Shown here: positions 27,038 through 36,347 of the stretch, one piece after another
Numbering within the stretch: position 1 is the first letter of the stretch
Layout: each line of letters begins with the position of its first letter
Source of the DNA: Candidatus Thioglobus sp.
GTDB taxonomy: Bacteria; Pseudomonadota; Gammaproteobacteria; PS1; Pseudothioglobaceae
Assembly: GCA_029936515.1 (NCBI GenBank)
Contig: JAPYSK010000003.1
Span: forward strand, 1-64,000
Direction: 5' to 3'
Length of the DNA: 64,000 nt
Made by a program: the position numbers and the translations under genes
Notes under the pieces: generated by a model
Told to the model about the DNA's origin: nothing
Databases searched by the model: none
The model's input: only the letters and a program-made list of their open reading frames with translations

Positions 27038-27946
27038 TCAAACTCCTTTTAATAACTCTCTTGCACCCATAGACAAGAGCTTATTTGCCACCATCTCACC
27101 CAACTCCTTTGGTTGTGATAATGCACCACACTCCTCTACTCTCAATATATCACCAGAATCTACATTGCCAACCATACCTCTAAGCTGTAATTCAGTCTCA
27201 TTACTAGTAGCGTAAGCTCCAATTGCAACTGAACATCCACCCTCGAGAGTAGAGTTCATAGCCCTTTCAGCACTAACTTCATTCATGCTTTGCTTATTTA
27301 TAAGGGGTTCTATAAGAGTACTTATAGATTTATCACCCTTTCTAATTTCTATACCTAGCGCACCTTGCCCAACTGCAGGTAAGAATTGTTCAACGCCCAG
27401 ATGTTGTTTAATTCTATCTTCAAAACCAAGCCTTATAAGACCTGCACATGCCAAAATAATAGCGTCATACTCACCATTATCTAGCTTTCTTAATCGAGTA
27501 TTAACGTTACCACGTAAATCCAGAATTACAAGATCAGGCCTTAAAGCTTTTAGTTGAACAATGCGTCGTAAACTACAAGAACCAACTCTAGATCCTTGAG
27601 GAAGTTCACTGATATTATTAAAATCATTTGAAACAAATGCATCAAGCGGGTTTTCACGTTCCAAAATTGCTCCAATCTCAAATTCTCTAGGCAACTCATA
27701 TGGGACATCTTTCATAGAATGGACTGCTATATCAGCCCTACCCTCTAGCATACCTACTTCTAACTCTTTAATAAATAGGTATTTACCGCCAATTTTTGAA
27801 AGGGGTGAATTCAGCATCTTGTCGCCCTGGGTACTCATTTTTACCAATTCAACCTCTAGATCGGGATAAAAATATTGTAATCGTGATTTTATAAACTCAG
27901 CTTGCCAAAGGGCTAAGGGACTTTTACGTGTTGCAATTTTAAGCAC
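27038..27946 (-). CDS. hemC: Porphobilinogen deaminase (hydroxymethylbilane synthase)
   Basis: Polymerises four porphobilinogens into hydroxymethylbilane for haem. The dipyrromethane-cofactor cysteine is in LEGGCSVAIGAY (about C238), with HSMKDVP and RRIVQLK regions conserved. The frame opens at an ATG at 27982, but the family normally begins at KIATRKSPLALWQ. GTG 27946 gives that start, with GGAG 11 bases upstream, so 302 residues is preferred; the ATG form adds 12. The ATG lies inside a long inverted repeat (see 27971-28025). Confidence 0.93.
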   Translation of the reverse strand: MLKIATRKSPLALWQAEFIKSRLQYFYPDLEVELVKMSTQGDKMLNSPLSKIGGKYLFIKELEVGMLEGRADIAVHSMKDVPYELPREFEIGAILERENPLDAFVSNDFNNISELPQGSRVGSCSLRRIVQLKALRPDLVILDLRGNVNTRLRKLDNGEYDAIILACAGLIRLGFEDRIKQHLGVEQFLPAVGQGALGIEIRKGDKSISTLIEPLINKQSMNEVSAERAMNSTLEGGCSVAIGAYATSNETELQLRGMVGNVDSGDILRVEECGALSQPKELGEMVANKLLSMGARELLKGV

Positions 27947-27970
27947 TTTATTAATGTCTCCAATTGATAC

Positions 27971-28025
27971 TGTTACCAACATTATTTTATCGAGTGTTTA
28001 TTGATAATGTTAGCTATTGGTAACA
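27971..28025. repeat. Long imperfect inverted repeat in the hemC-argH gap
   Basis: TGTTACCAA (27971-27979) is the exact reverse complement of TTGGTAACA (28017-28025), and AACATTAT (27978-27985) of ATAATGTT (28004-28011). Together they form one long stem with a small bulge. TTGGTAACAT also pairs with ATGTTGCCAA just to the right (28017-28040). No T-run follows, so an operator or leader structure is more likely than a terminator. Confidence 0.5.
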
Positions 28026-28128
28026 TTATTATGTTGCCAATTAACTAAATTATTGTAATATTAACTTGCCTTAAAAAGGTTTTTATATCATTTTCAGTAA
28101 CTTATCATCGATATAGTGGAATAATGTG

Positions 28129-28156
28129 CTGTAATTAAAAATTGTATTAATTACAG
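28129..28156. repeat. Perfect inverted repeat before argH
   Basis: CTGTAATTA and TAATTACAG form nine-base perfect arms around a 10-base AT spacer, ending 13 bases before the argH ATG. It could be a dimeric regulator site or an RNA hairpin near the initiation region. It does not match the arginine-repressor box I know (TGAAT..ATTCA core). Confidence 0.45.
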
Positions 28157-28169
28157 AGTAAATTTAACA

Positions 28170-29555
28170 ATGAAGTCTGAAAAAAATCATTTATGGGGTG
28201 GACGCTTTAAGGAGCCAACTGATGAATTTGTCAAAATTTTTGGTGCATCCATTTCTTTTGATAAAGTTCTAGCGCTCTATGACATTGAAGGCTCTATAGC
28301 TCATGCAACAATGCTTAGTGAGGTCAATGTATTATCCAGCGCTGAGTTAAAACTGATCCTTAAGGGTCTTGATCAAATCAAAAATGAGATAACCAATAAT
28401 CAATTTAATTGGTCTATTGATTTGGAAGATGTTCATATGAATATTGAATCTCGATTGACTGAGGTTTGTGGCGATCCTGGTAAAAAACTCCACACCGGTC
28501 GCTCTCGAAATGATCAAGTTGCGACCGATATTAGACTCTATCTTAGGGATCAAGTGCGTCTTATTATTTTAGAAGTAGAAAGGCTTCTAAATGCCCTACT
28601 TGACCTTGCGGAGCACGAAAAAGAGACTATTATGCCTGGCTTTACTCACCTCCAAGCTGCGCAACCAATTAGTTTTGGACATCATTTGTTAGCATATTTT
28701 GAAATGTTTAAGCGTGACCGAGAGCGACTTCAAGAGAGCTTTAAACGAATTAATACAATGCCACTAGGTAGCGCTGCTCTTGCTGGTACTAGCTACCCGA
28801 TAGATCGTGAACGAACTGCTGAACTTTTAGGGTTTGAGCGTATTAGTTTAAATTCAATTGATGCAGTCAGTGATCGTGACTTTGCTATCGAATTTACTGC
28901 AAATGCAAGTCTAATTATGATGCATCTTTCAAGGTTCTCAGAGGAGCTTATTCTTTGGTCAAGTGCACAATTTGAGTTTATATCTCTGCCTGATAGCTTT
29001 TGCACAGGCTCATCAATAATGCCTCAAAAGAAAAATCCTGATATCCCTGAACTTGTTCGCGGCAAAACTGGACGAGTTACTGGTAATTTAATGTCACTCT
29101 TGACATTAATGAAAGGACAACCCCTTGCTTATAACAAAGACAATCAGGAGGATAAAGAGCCTCTATTTGATAGTGTTGATACAATTTATAACTGTCTTCG
29201 TATTTTTGCTGATATGGTTCCTACTATTGAAGCCAATAAAGATAATATGTATCGCTCTGCACTTAAGGGATACACAACAGCAACTGATTTAGCTGATTAT
29301 CTTGTAAAGAAAGGTTTGGCTTTTAGGGATGCTCATAATGTAGTTGGTAAAGCTGTTTCTTACGGACTTAAAGAAAACAAAGATTTAAGCGAATTTAACA
29401 TAGAGGAGCTTAAAAGCTTTAACTCATTAATTGAAAAAGATGTTTTTGATGTAATCTCTCTAGAGGGTTCAATTAATGCTCGAAATCACTTGGGAGGAAC
29501 TTCACCAAAGCAAGTTTCGATGGCTATTAAAGCTGGACGTAAATCCATTAAATAA
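28170..29555 (+). CDS. argH: Argininosuccinate lyase
   Basis: Final step of arginine synthesis: argininosuccinate to arginine and fumarate. The 461 residues contain the fumarase/aspartase superfamily signature [12 protein letters not shown] (about 281-292, with the catalytic Ser), [13 protein letters not shown] and TAT-type [10 protein letters not shown]. Its stop TAA shares its last A with the fmt ATG, so argH and fmt are translationally linked. Upstream lies a promoter region rich in inverted repeats. Confidence 0.97.
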   Translation: MKSEKNHLWGGRFKEPTDEFVKIFGASISFDKVLALYDIEGSIAHATMLSEVNVLSSAELKLILKGLDQIKNEITNNQFNWSIDLEDVHMNIESRLTEVCGDPGKKLHTGRSRNDQVATDIRLYLRDQVRLIILEVERLLNALLDLAEHEKETIMPGFTHLQAAQPISFGHHLLAYFEMFKRDRERLQESFKRINTMPLGSAALAGTSYPIDRERTAELLGFERISLNSIDAVSDRDFAIEFTANASLIMMHLSRFSEELILWSSAQFEFISLPDSFCTGSSIMPQKKNPDIPELVRGKTGRVTGNLMSLLTLMKGQPLAYNKDNQEDKEPLFDSVDTIYNCLRIFADMVPTIEANKDNMYRSALKGYTTATDLADYLVKKGLAFRDAHNVVGKAVSYGLKENKDLSEFNIEELKSFNSLIEKDVFDVISLEGSINARNHLGGTSPKQVSMAIKAGRKSIK

Positions 29556-30484
29556 TGCGCATAGTTTTTGCAGGTACACCTAAATTTGCTGTCGAATCTC
29601 TATCTAATCTTCATAATTCAAATCATGAGATACTAGCTGTCTACTGTCAGCCTGATCGTCCAAAAGGTAGAGGAAAAGTATTATCAGCATGCCCTGTAAA
29701 GCTTTATGCAGAAGAAAATAATTTGCTAGTCATCCAGCCAGAAGACTTTAGTGAATTACAAAACCAAGAGAGGTTTGCATTATTAAAGCCTGATGTTATG
29801 GTAGTTGCAGCATATGGTCAAATACTGCCTAAAAACACATTGCAAACCCCAAGACTGGGATGTCTTAATATTCATGCTTCTCTTCTGCCTCGCTGGAGAG
29901 GTGCAGCGCCTATTGAAAGAGCTATACTTGCAGGTGATAAAGAGACTGGCATTTCAATTATGCAAATGAATGAGGGGCTTGACACTGGGAATGTATTGCT
30001 TGAAAAAAAGTGCACAATTTCTAATCATGAAACAGCACAAACTCTCCATGACACTTTATCAAATATAGGCGCCAATGCCATTCTTGAAACCTTAAATATG
30101 TTGCCTACATTGAAAGCTAAATCACAACAAAACAATGACGCCACTTATGCAGAGAAAGTAACAAAAGATGAGGCACAAATAGATTGGCATCAAAGTGCTG
30201 AACAAATTAGTCGTGTGATTCGAGCGTTTAACCCTCGTCCTATCTCATATACCAATGCCATGGCTAAACAATTTAAAAACAGAGTACTTAGGATTATTGA
30301 AGCAGAGGTCGTGAATAGACAAACCACTAACTCTCCAGGAGAGGTTATTAAATATGACAAAGACGTATGCTATGTTGCTACTTCTAGTGGTGTAATAAAT
30401 CTAAAGAAGGTCCAACTTTCTGGAAAAAAAGAAGTTTCCATTAAAGACTTTAATAATGCTTATCAATTAATTAAGCTCAACTAA
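29555..30484 (+). CDS. fmt: Methionyl-tRNA formyltransferase
   Basis: Formylates initiator Met-tRNA using 10-formyl-THF. The 309 residues carry the catalytic region LNIHASLLPRWRGAAP (Asn and His) and GISIMQMNEGLDTG (Asp). YCQPDRPKGRGK is the typical N-terminal loop, and the C-terminal OB domain begins near residue 205. Unusually for the gene's common setting, it follows argH rather than def. Confidence 0.96.
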   Translation: MRIVFAGTPKFAVESLSNLHNSNHEILAVYCQPDRPKGRGKVLSACPVKLYAEENNLLVIQPEDFSELQNQERFALLKPDVMVVAAYGQILPKNTLQTPRLGCLNIHASLLPRWRGAAPIERAILAGDKETGISIMQMNEGLDTGNVLLEKKCTISNHETAQTLHDTLSNIGANAILETLNMLPTLKAKSQQNNDATYAEKVTKDEAQIDWHQSAEQISRVIRAFNPRPISYTNAMAKQFKNRVLRIIEAEVVNRQTTNSPGEVIKYDKDVCYVATSSGVINLKKVQLSGKKEVSIKDFNNAYQLIKLN

Positions 30485-30541
30485 TACAACTTTCATGTAA
30501 ATTGATATACAACACTAGGTACTGCCATTAAAATCCAGCCC

Positions 30542-32614
30542 TTATTTAAGGTTGGGCATTTCGCGCATATACATGGCACGCTCAATTTCAATTTCAGGTG
30601 TTTCAAAGTTTTCGGCAGCTAGGTGGCCCGAGTAAATCGCATCGACAATCAAGCCAGGAGCTAATGCATCTCCGATCAATTCAATATGGTGATGTTTATT
30701 GGGAATCCCACTTTTTGTTGATGCTATGAGTTGTTCATATAGCGTGGTTTCAGGCAATCGTTCGGTTACCAGGACTAGTGTTTTACATGGAATTTGACTG
30801 ACGCGCTGTGTGTAGACACAACGAGCATCGACTAAACCTTCACGAGCATGAACAAGCGTTTTATTTAGTATTATATTTACACCTTGATTGAGAAGAGTTG
30901 TTTGTATTCGTTCCTGTTCAAGGGTGTGCACTGTCCAGGGCGATACTACACTGGCAGGTGTAACAAAAGTAATGTTGTGCCCTGCACTACTTAGGTGGTC
31001 AGCAATCACTCCTGCAAGATAGCCCTGGTCATCATCATAGATAACAATTGACTCTCCCAATGAATCTTGTTGATTAAGAACATCAGTGGGCGTAAGGACA
31101 TTAACGCTTGATAGGCCTGTGATACCATAACGATTACTACGGCCAATACCATCATTTCGCCAATGGCAACCTGTGGCAAGAAAGATATTATTGATATCGA
31201 GCTCATCGATAAGCTCCTGCGTTACGGTGCTTTTTTTATAAATATCGATGTTAGCTTTTTGTAGGATTTCATGTACCCGATTATCAGACACACGAGCCCA
31301 AGCGGAGAGGCCTTTGAGACTTGATTCAAATTGAACACGCCCACCTAGAAAATCATTCGTTTCACTTAAAATTACTTGGTAACCACGACGTGCCAACTGC
31401 ATACTGCATTCAAGTCCTGCAGGCCCAGAACCAACTACTAATGCTCTTTGTTCGGTTTTTTTTGCTTTAATTTTTTCAGGGTGCCATCCGTGTCGCCACT
31501 CTTCACCCATTGTAGGGTTTTGAGTACAACGAATAGGTATAGCTAACATATCGCAGGACACACAAATATTACAGCCAATACATTCACGAATTTCATCGGT
31601 TCGTCCTTCTTTGATTTTGTTTGGTAAGTAAGGATCAGCAATAGAGGGCCTTGCTGCACCAATAAGATCAACAATGTTTCGTTTAATTAAAGATATCATT
31701 AAATCAGGAGAAGTTAACCGACCTACAGCTACCACTGGTTTTGTAGTAATCTTTTTTACAAATTCTATATGAGGTATTTGGTAGCCCTCGTTGGGCTCGA
31801 AGCGAGTGGATATTGAATCGTTGGGCCAATCCGATACATTTACATCCCATACGTCCGGCAATTCTGATAGCAGTTCAACCACTGCGCGTCCCTCTTCATG
31901 CGATTGCATTCCATCTTTACCTTTAAGTTCGTCCACAGCAAAGCGAAATGCTATGCCGCAGGTGTCGCCAACAGCATCTTTAGTTTCTTCAAGTAATTCT
32001 CGTGTTAAACGGACGCGATTTTCTAGGCTACCGCCGTACTCATCATTGCGGGTATTCAGTTCGGGCAACATGAAATGATGCGCTAGAGTCATATTGTGAC
32101 CAGCGTAGACGTAAATAATATCGAAGCCAGCGGCTTTAGCGTTTAATGCCGCTTGACGATGCCAGCGACGAAATTCAATAATATCGACTTTGCTCATTTT
32201 TCTTGCTTGTTTTGGATAAATGGAATCCACCGACATATTTGTCGGACCCATGGGAGGAATACGTGAATAATGGTTAGTTGAGTGGTAACCATTATGTACA
32301 AGCTCAATTGCTGCAAGTGCACCATGAGTATGCACGGCATCAGTAATCAAGCGTAAAGCAGGAATATCTTTCTTGTCCCAGATTCGTTGTGTAATAAAGG
32401 GCGATATATCAGAGCTCGGATGAATTTCTGATTCTTGGGTGCTGACCACCCCCCAGCCGCCCTGAGCTTTTACCGCACGCATTGCGGCCTCGGCTTGCGG
32501 CCTTACATGTCCTAAGCCAGTACAATGAGGCACTTGATAGAAACGATTTTTTGTTGTAACCGGGCCTATTTTAACAGGCTCAAAAAGCACACTATACCTT
32601 TGATTTTGTTTCAT
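30542..32614 (-). CDS. Trimethylamine-dehydrogenase-family FMN/4Fe-4S oxidoreductase with altered substrate site
   Basis: A 690-residue protein of three parts: an old-yellow-enzyme TIM barrel (1-340), a 4Fe-4S segment (345-363) and a C-terminal ADP-binding/FAD-like domain starting VVGSGPAGLECS (about 393). Compared from memory with Methylophilus trimethylamine dehydrogenase, the flavin-linking cysteine is kept (C31). So are cluster cysteines C345, C348, C351 and C363, and the catalytic Y170/H173/D266. Cage residues differ: Tyr60 becomes E61 and Trp355 aligns with D355, while Trp264 is kept as W263. An N-methylated or secondary amine other than trimethylamine is likely. The gene is visibly richer in G+C than its neighbours, suggesting transfer. 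Confidence 0.85.
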   Translation of the reverse strand: MKQNQRYSVLFEPVKIGPVTTKNRFYQVPHCTGLGHVRPQAEAAMRAVKAQGGWGVVSTQESEIHPSSDISPFITQRIWDKKDIPALRLITDAVHTHGALAAIELVHNGYHSTNHYSRIPPMGPTNMSVDSIYPKQARKMSKVDIIEFRRWHRQAALNAKAAGFDIIYVYAGHNMTLAHHFMLPELNTRNDEYGGSLENRVRLTRELLEETKDAVGDTCGIAFRFAVDELKGKDGMQSHEEGRAVVELLSELPDVWDVNVSDWPNDSISTRFEPNEGYQIPHIEFVKKITTKPVVAVGRLTSPDLMISLIKRNIVDLIGAARPSIADPYLPNKIKEGRTDEIRECIGCNICVSCDMLAIPIRCTQNPTMGEEWRHGWHPEKIKAKKTEQRALVVGSGPAGLECSMQLARRGYQVILSETNDFLGGRVQFESSLKGLSAWARVSDNRVHEILQKANIDIYKKSTVTQELIDELDINNIFLATGCHWRNDGIGRSNRYGITGLSSVNVLTPTDVLNQQDSLGESIVIYDDDQGYLAGVIADHLSSAGHNITFVTPASVVSPWTVHTLEQERIQTTLLNQGVNIILNKTLVHAREGLVDARCVYTQRVSQIPCKTLVLVTERLPETTLYEQLIASTKSGIPNKHHHIELIGDALAPGLIVDAIYSGHLAAENFETPEIEIERAMYMREMPNLK

Positions 32615-32717
32615 GTTGATCCCTGTTTCCTTAACGCTTTGGAGATTTATTATAACCCATTGCCTAAAAGAAAAACCTGGCTAGTTAGAGAAAAACTGTC
32701 AAACCAAAAAGAGGTGG

Positions 32718-33173
32718 TCAAAACATTGCCTTAAAATTTAGCTGCCTCCATGCTTCGTACGCAACTATAGAAACACAATTAGATAGATTCAAACTGCGAG
32801 AGCCTTTTTGCATTGGAAGAGTAATACCATCATAATGATCTAGTATCTCTTTTGGTAGTCCACGTGTTTCTGGACCAAATAAAAATGAATCATTTTCTTG
32901 ATATTTTACTTTTGTATAGTTTTGACTTACTTTTGAACTAACAGCAAATAATCGTATTGGTTTTGCTTCATTTATATAATGATCAAAATTATCATACTCA
33001 AAAACTCTGGCTAATTCTTTATAGTCAAGCCCTGCTCGCCTTAGACGTTTATCAGTCATCTCAAATCCGAAAGGTTTAATTAAATGTAGGCTTACACCCA
33101 TATTGGCGGATAGTCGAATTATGCTTCCTGTATTGCTTGGTATCTCAGGCTCAAATAATACTAAATTTAACAT
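32718..33173 (-). CDS. trmL: tRNA (cytidine/uridine-34 2'-O)-methyltransferase
   Basis: SPOUT methyltransferase that modifies the wobble ribose of tRNA-Leu. The 151 residues start LVLFEPEIPSNTGSIIRLSANMG, shown here only by EPEIPSNTGSIIRL. The knot motifs FGPETRGLP and LNLSNCVSIVAYE are present. Monocistronic on the minus strand, divergent from rnfE. Confidence 0.95.
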   Translation of the reverse strand: MLNLVLFEPEIPSNTGSIIRLSANMGVSLHLIKPFGFEMTDKRLRRAGLDYKELARVFEYDNFDHYINEAKPIRLFAVSSKVSQNYTKVKYQENDSFLFGPETRGLPKEILDHYDGITLPMQKGSRSLNLSNCVSIVAYEAWRQLNFKAMF

Positions 33174-33309
33174 AATATTTTATTTTTACGCTTAAAATAA
33201 CTTAATCATCCCATAGAAAGTATATAAATTATTAAAATACATTAATCTCAATTCTATGATTAATACTAACTTAACCACTCAATTTCAATGTAGAGCAAAA
33301 CCAACTTGT

Positions 33310-33318
33310 TGATATAAT
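33310..33318 (+). promoter_or_regulatory. Extended -10 promoter of rnfE
   Basis: TGATATAAT matches the extended -10 consensus TGnTATAAT. The last base is nine bases before the ATG, so transcription would start about three bases upstream of the start codon. No Shine-Dalgarno is visible, implying a nearly leaderless mRNA if this promoter is used. Confidence 0.5.
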
Positions 33319-33327
33319 AGCAACCTT

Positions 33328-34014
33328 ATGCAAGAATACTTAAAAATTAGCAAGAACGGTCTTTGGAATAACAACCAAGCATTGGTCGCTTTGTTGGGCT
33401 TGTGCCCACTTCTAGCAGTAACTAATAATGTTACTAATGCTATTAGCTTAGGCTTAGCAACAACATTTGTGTTGGTTGCTTCTAACCTTAGCGTCTCATT
33501 ATTTCGTAACCACATCAGAAAAGAAGTAAGAATTCCAATCTTTGTTTTATTGATAGCTTCTTTTGTGACGATAGTAGACCTTATTATGCAGTCATTCTTT
33601 TACGACATGTACTTAATACTCGGTATTTTTGTTCCTCTTATCGTTACCAACTGTGCAATATTGGCACGTGCTGAAGCTTTCGCTTCAAAGAACACCTGGG
33701 ATAAATCTGTTATTGATGGTTTGATGATGGGTGTTGGTTTTTCAATAGTATTAGTATTGCTAGGAGTGATGAGAGAAATTATAGGAAGTGGAACACTATT
33801 TGATCAAGCGGATCTGATTTTTGGTGATCTAGGTTCTAGCCTAAAAGTGACTTTGTTTGATCAATACCAAGGAACACTTATCGCTTTATTACCGCCAGGT
33901 GCTTTTATCGGCTTAGGTTTGATTGTCGCTCTTAAAAACTTAATCGATTCGAGACAAATGGTCCCCCAAACTGTGGCTAACTCTAAAGCAACTCTAGAAC
34001 CTCAAACAAACTAA
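33328..34014 (+). CDS. rnfE: Electron transport complex subunit RnfE
   Basis: A 228-residue membrane protein with six helices, matching RnfE/RsxE: GLWNNNQALVALLGLCPLLA at the N-terminus and PLIVTNC and LLPPGAFIGLGLI later. In the Rnf complex it helps couple ferredoxin:NAD+ electron transfer to ion translocation. No other rnf gene is in the window, although rnfABCDGE normally sit together. It precedes prmC by nine bases. Confidence 0.92.
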   Translation: MQEYLKISKNGLWNNNQALVALLGLCPLLAVTNNVTNAISLGLATTFVLVASNLSVSLFRNHIRKEVRIPIFVLLIASFVTIVDLIMQSFFYDMYLILGIFVPLIVTNCAILARAEAFASKNTWDKSVIDGLMMGVGFSIVLVLLGVMREIIGSGTLFDQADLIFGDLGSSLKVTLFDQYQGTLIALLPPGAFIGLGLIVALKNLIDSRQMVPQTVANSKATLEPQTN

Positions 34015-34023
34015 AGTTACTCC

Positions 34024-34818
34024 ATGTCTGGGAGAAAAACGATTAATGATTTTCTGAGTGAAGATCTGATTGATATCACTCAGCTATTGACTTTGGTGCT
34101 TGGTCAAAATAAAGAGCAACTTTACACTTACTCAAATTATGAACTCACCAACAAAGAACTGAACAAGCTTGATGAACTTATCCAGCATAGGCAGAACGGA
34201 AAGCCTTTTGCTTATTTAAGCGGGTCACAGGGTTTTTATCATCTAGACTTCAAAGTGTCTCCCGCTACCTTGATTCCAAGACCTGAAACTGAACTTTTGA
34301 TTGATATTGCAGTTGAATTATTTAGGCCAAACCAAAAAATCCATGCTCTTGATTTAGGAACGGGAAGTGGTGTCATAGCAATTACTCTTGCCGATAAATG
34401 TCCTGCATGGCAACTAAGTGCTACCGATCAATCTAATGATGCTTTAAAAATTGCAAAGCTAAATGCCACCAGAAAAATTGACTTTTATTGTTGCAACTGG
34501 TTTAAAACATTACCCAACAAAAAATTTGACTTAATTATTAGTAATCCACCATACATAGCTGAAAATGACCCTCACCTTAAAGACCTCCAGTTCGAACCAA
34601 CAGAGGCATTGATATCAGGAAAAGACGGACTAGATGACATCAGAACAATCATTAAATTAGCGCCTCAATATCTAAATCTAGGGGGTTACATACTCCTTGA
34701 GCATGGTTACAATCAAAAAATAGAAATTACTAATTTATTAGTAAATTCTTTCACTAATATAAAAACCTATAAAGACTATAACGGAGTCGACCGTGCAATA
34801 CTTGCACAGTATTCATAA
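34024..34818 (+). CDS. prmC: Peptide chain release factor N5-glutamine methyltransferase
   Basis: SAM-dependent enzyme that methylates the GGQ glutamine of RF1/RF2. The 264 residues include the SAM loop LDLGTGSGVIAI (about 109-120) and the catalytic NPPYI motif (about 178-182). The N-terminal five-helix domain has typical YLSGSQGFY. Co-transcribed with rnfE. Confidence 0.95.
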   Translation: MSGRKTINDFLSEDLIDITQLLTLVLGQNKEQLYTYSNYELTNKELNKLDELIQHRQNGKPFAYLSGSQGFYHLDFKVSPATLIPRPETELLIDIAVELFRPNQKIHALDLGTGSGVIAITLADKCPAWQLSATDQSNDALKIAKLNATRKIDFYCCNWFKTLPNKKFDLIISNPPYIAENDPHLKDLQFEPTEALISGKDGLDDIRTIIKLAPQYLNLGGYILLEHGYNQKIEITNLLVNSFTNIKTYKDYNGVDRAILAQYS

Positions 34819-34880
34819 AAAATTTCATTTAAATTAAAATATAATCCTAGTATGAAAAAACTATTCCAAAAATTTTGGCT

Positions 34881-34952
34881 GAAAAAATAGATACACTCGT
34901 GGTTAATAGTGGTCAGGCGGGTATAGCCATGAGTGAGCACTTAAGCAGTTAA
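34881..34952 (+). pseudogene. Remnant of a flavin-containing monooxygenase-type gene
   Basis: A 23-residue stretch, EKIDTLVVNSGQAGIAMSEH then LSS and a stop, reads like the N-terminal FAD-binding strand-turn-helix of CzcO/flavin monooxygenase proteins (usually DTLVVGAGQAGIAMSEHL). The second glycine of GxGxxG has changed and the frame ends at once. No start codon is in frame, though an ATG in another frame is at 34852. The rest of the gene is absent. It appears to be a deletion scar beside the accessory block. Confidence 0.55.
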
Positions 34953-35015
34953 AAAAAAAGGTGGTAAGTTTTTGGATTGTTTAATACAATCTTTGGATTA
35001 ATGCTTTTAATAATA

Positions 35016-36347
35016 TCAAATAGGTTTTTGCCGTCCTTCGACTCTATCCTGCAATGATTTCCAAAAATAAGTCGCTGTGATGACCGGCTTCCTGAAGCTT
35101 TGAAGTTTGATCGGTTTTATCATTGTAATCGGAAGCATACCTGGGATTTGACCACCATCTGTTACAAGTTCAGCAAGCCATTGACCCATTAAAGTTGCCA
35201 TGCCAACACCTCGACCATTATAACCAAGACCACTATATACTCCTGGTGCCATTTCGTGAATGTGTGGTAATCCACTCATTGTCAGCGCGATTTTGCCACT
35301 CCAATAAAATTCAAACTGTGGTTCTGTTATCTGAGGAAACAAACTTTGTATACGTTTGACAATATGTGAGAAATCTCTAATGGATTTTCCCTCATAAATG
35401 TTGCCACTTCCACCAAGTATTAGTCTTCCTTCGTGATCGAGACGAAAATAGTTCAACAGGCGTTTGGTATCAGAAGCAACATGACCATATGGCAAAATAC
35501 TCTGCCGTAGCTTGTTACTCAATGGCTGAGTCGCAACCTGGAAGCTGTGTAGGGGAATAATGCTTCGATTGAGACTAGGCCAAAGTCCAGGATTATTGTT
35601 CAGGTCCGAATAGCCATTGGTACAAATTAAGATACGATTGGCATTAATACTAGCTTTCTGAGTGGAGGCCTGCCAACGATCTTGTAACGGTTTAATCTTG
35701 TTGACTAAAGCATTAGAGTAGATTTTAACACCTTGTCTAATCGCCGCTTTTGCCAAGCCACGGGCATAACTCAAAGGTTGCAGACTACCACCACGCTTAT
35801 CCAATAAAGCAATGAAATAACTACTAGTGCCAAGGTATTCTGCTGTTGTTTCTTTATCCAACAACTCAACTGGAGCACCGAGTTTGGATAGTAGTTCTAC
35901 ACGACTACGAATTACACCGCAGCTGGTATTTGAAAATGCAGGCTGAATAAAACCATTGCGGTTCGCTTTACAATCTATCTGATACTTTTTTATCAAGTCA
36001 AATACAAGATCGGCCGAACGATTGGTTGCATTAATGACCGCATTCCCTTTTTCGTCGCCAAGCTGCTTCCTAACTTCTTCTGGGTAGAGTTTGAGTCCCG
36101 GAATAACCTGGCCGCCGTTACGTCCCGAAGCGCCGTATCCGGGCTCAACTGCATCAACTACGACCACATCCTGCTCCAATTCACTCAAATGCAGAGCCGC
36201 AGACAATCCGGTAAAGCCAGCACCTATAATCAATATATCGCAGTCCAAATTATCTTCAAACGAATCTATTTCTAACTGAGTTGAGGTAGCTTGCCATAGC
36301 GACTTGAACTCATCACCGACACTGTTTGAAGTTTTATGGCTAATCAT
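35016..36347 (-). CDS. FAD-dependent amine/amino acid oxidoreductase (PuuB/OrdL-like)
   Basis: A DAO-superfamily flavoprotein of 443 residues. FAD motif IIGAGFTGLSAALHLSE lies near residue 40, then GYGASGRNGGQVIPGLK. The C-terminal GLGYNGRGVGMATLMG is typical. It belongs to the group that oxidises glutamylated diamines, sarcosine-like or other secondary amines; substrate unknown. Its start overlaps the EamA transporter stop by eight bases, so transport and oxidation are linked. G+C content looks higher than in surrounding core genes. Confidence 0.82.
   Translation of the reverse strand: MISHKTSNSVGDEFKSLWQATSTQLEIDSFEDNLDCDILIIGAGFTGLSAALHLSELEQDVVVVDAVEPGYGASGRNGGQVIPGLKLYPEEVRKQLGDEKGNAVINATNRSADLVFDLIKKYQIDCKANRNGFIQPAFSNTSCGVIRSRVELLSKLGAPVELLDKETTAEYLGTSSYFIALLDKRGGSLQPLSYARGLAKAAIRQGVKIYSNALVNKIKPLQDRWQASTQKASINANRILICTNGYSDLNNNPGLWPSLNRSIIPLHSFQVATQPLSNKLRQSILPYGHVASDTKRLLNYFRLDHEGRLILGGSGNIYEGKSIRDFSHIVKRIQSLFPQITEPQFEFYWSGKIALTMSGLPHIHEMAPGVYSGLGYNGRGVGMATLMGQWLAELVTDGGQIPGMLPITMIKPIKLQSFRKPVITATYFWKSLQDRVEGRQKPI

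Noticed and set aside
28129-28156. CTGT...ACAG dyad as a LexA/SOS box
   Set aside because: The spacing between CTGT and ACAG is 20 bases, not the eight of the gammaproteobacterial LexA site, and argH is not an SOS gene.
34974-34999. GATTGT/ACAATC hairpin with repeated TTTGGATT as a terminator for the second FAD oxidase
   Set aside because: The six-base stem has no T-run on the minus strand, so termination is not supported.
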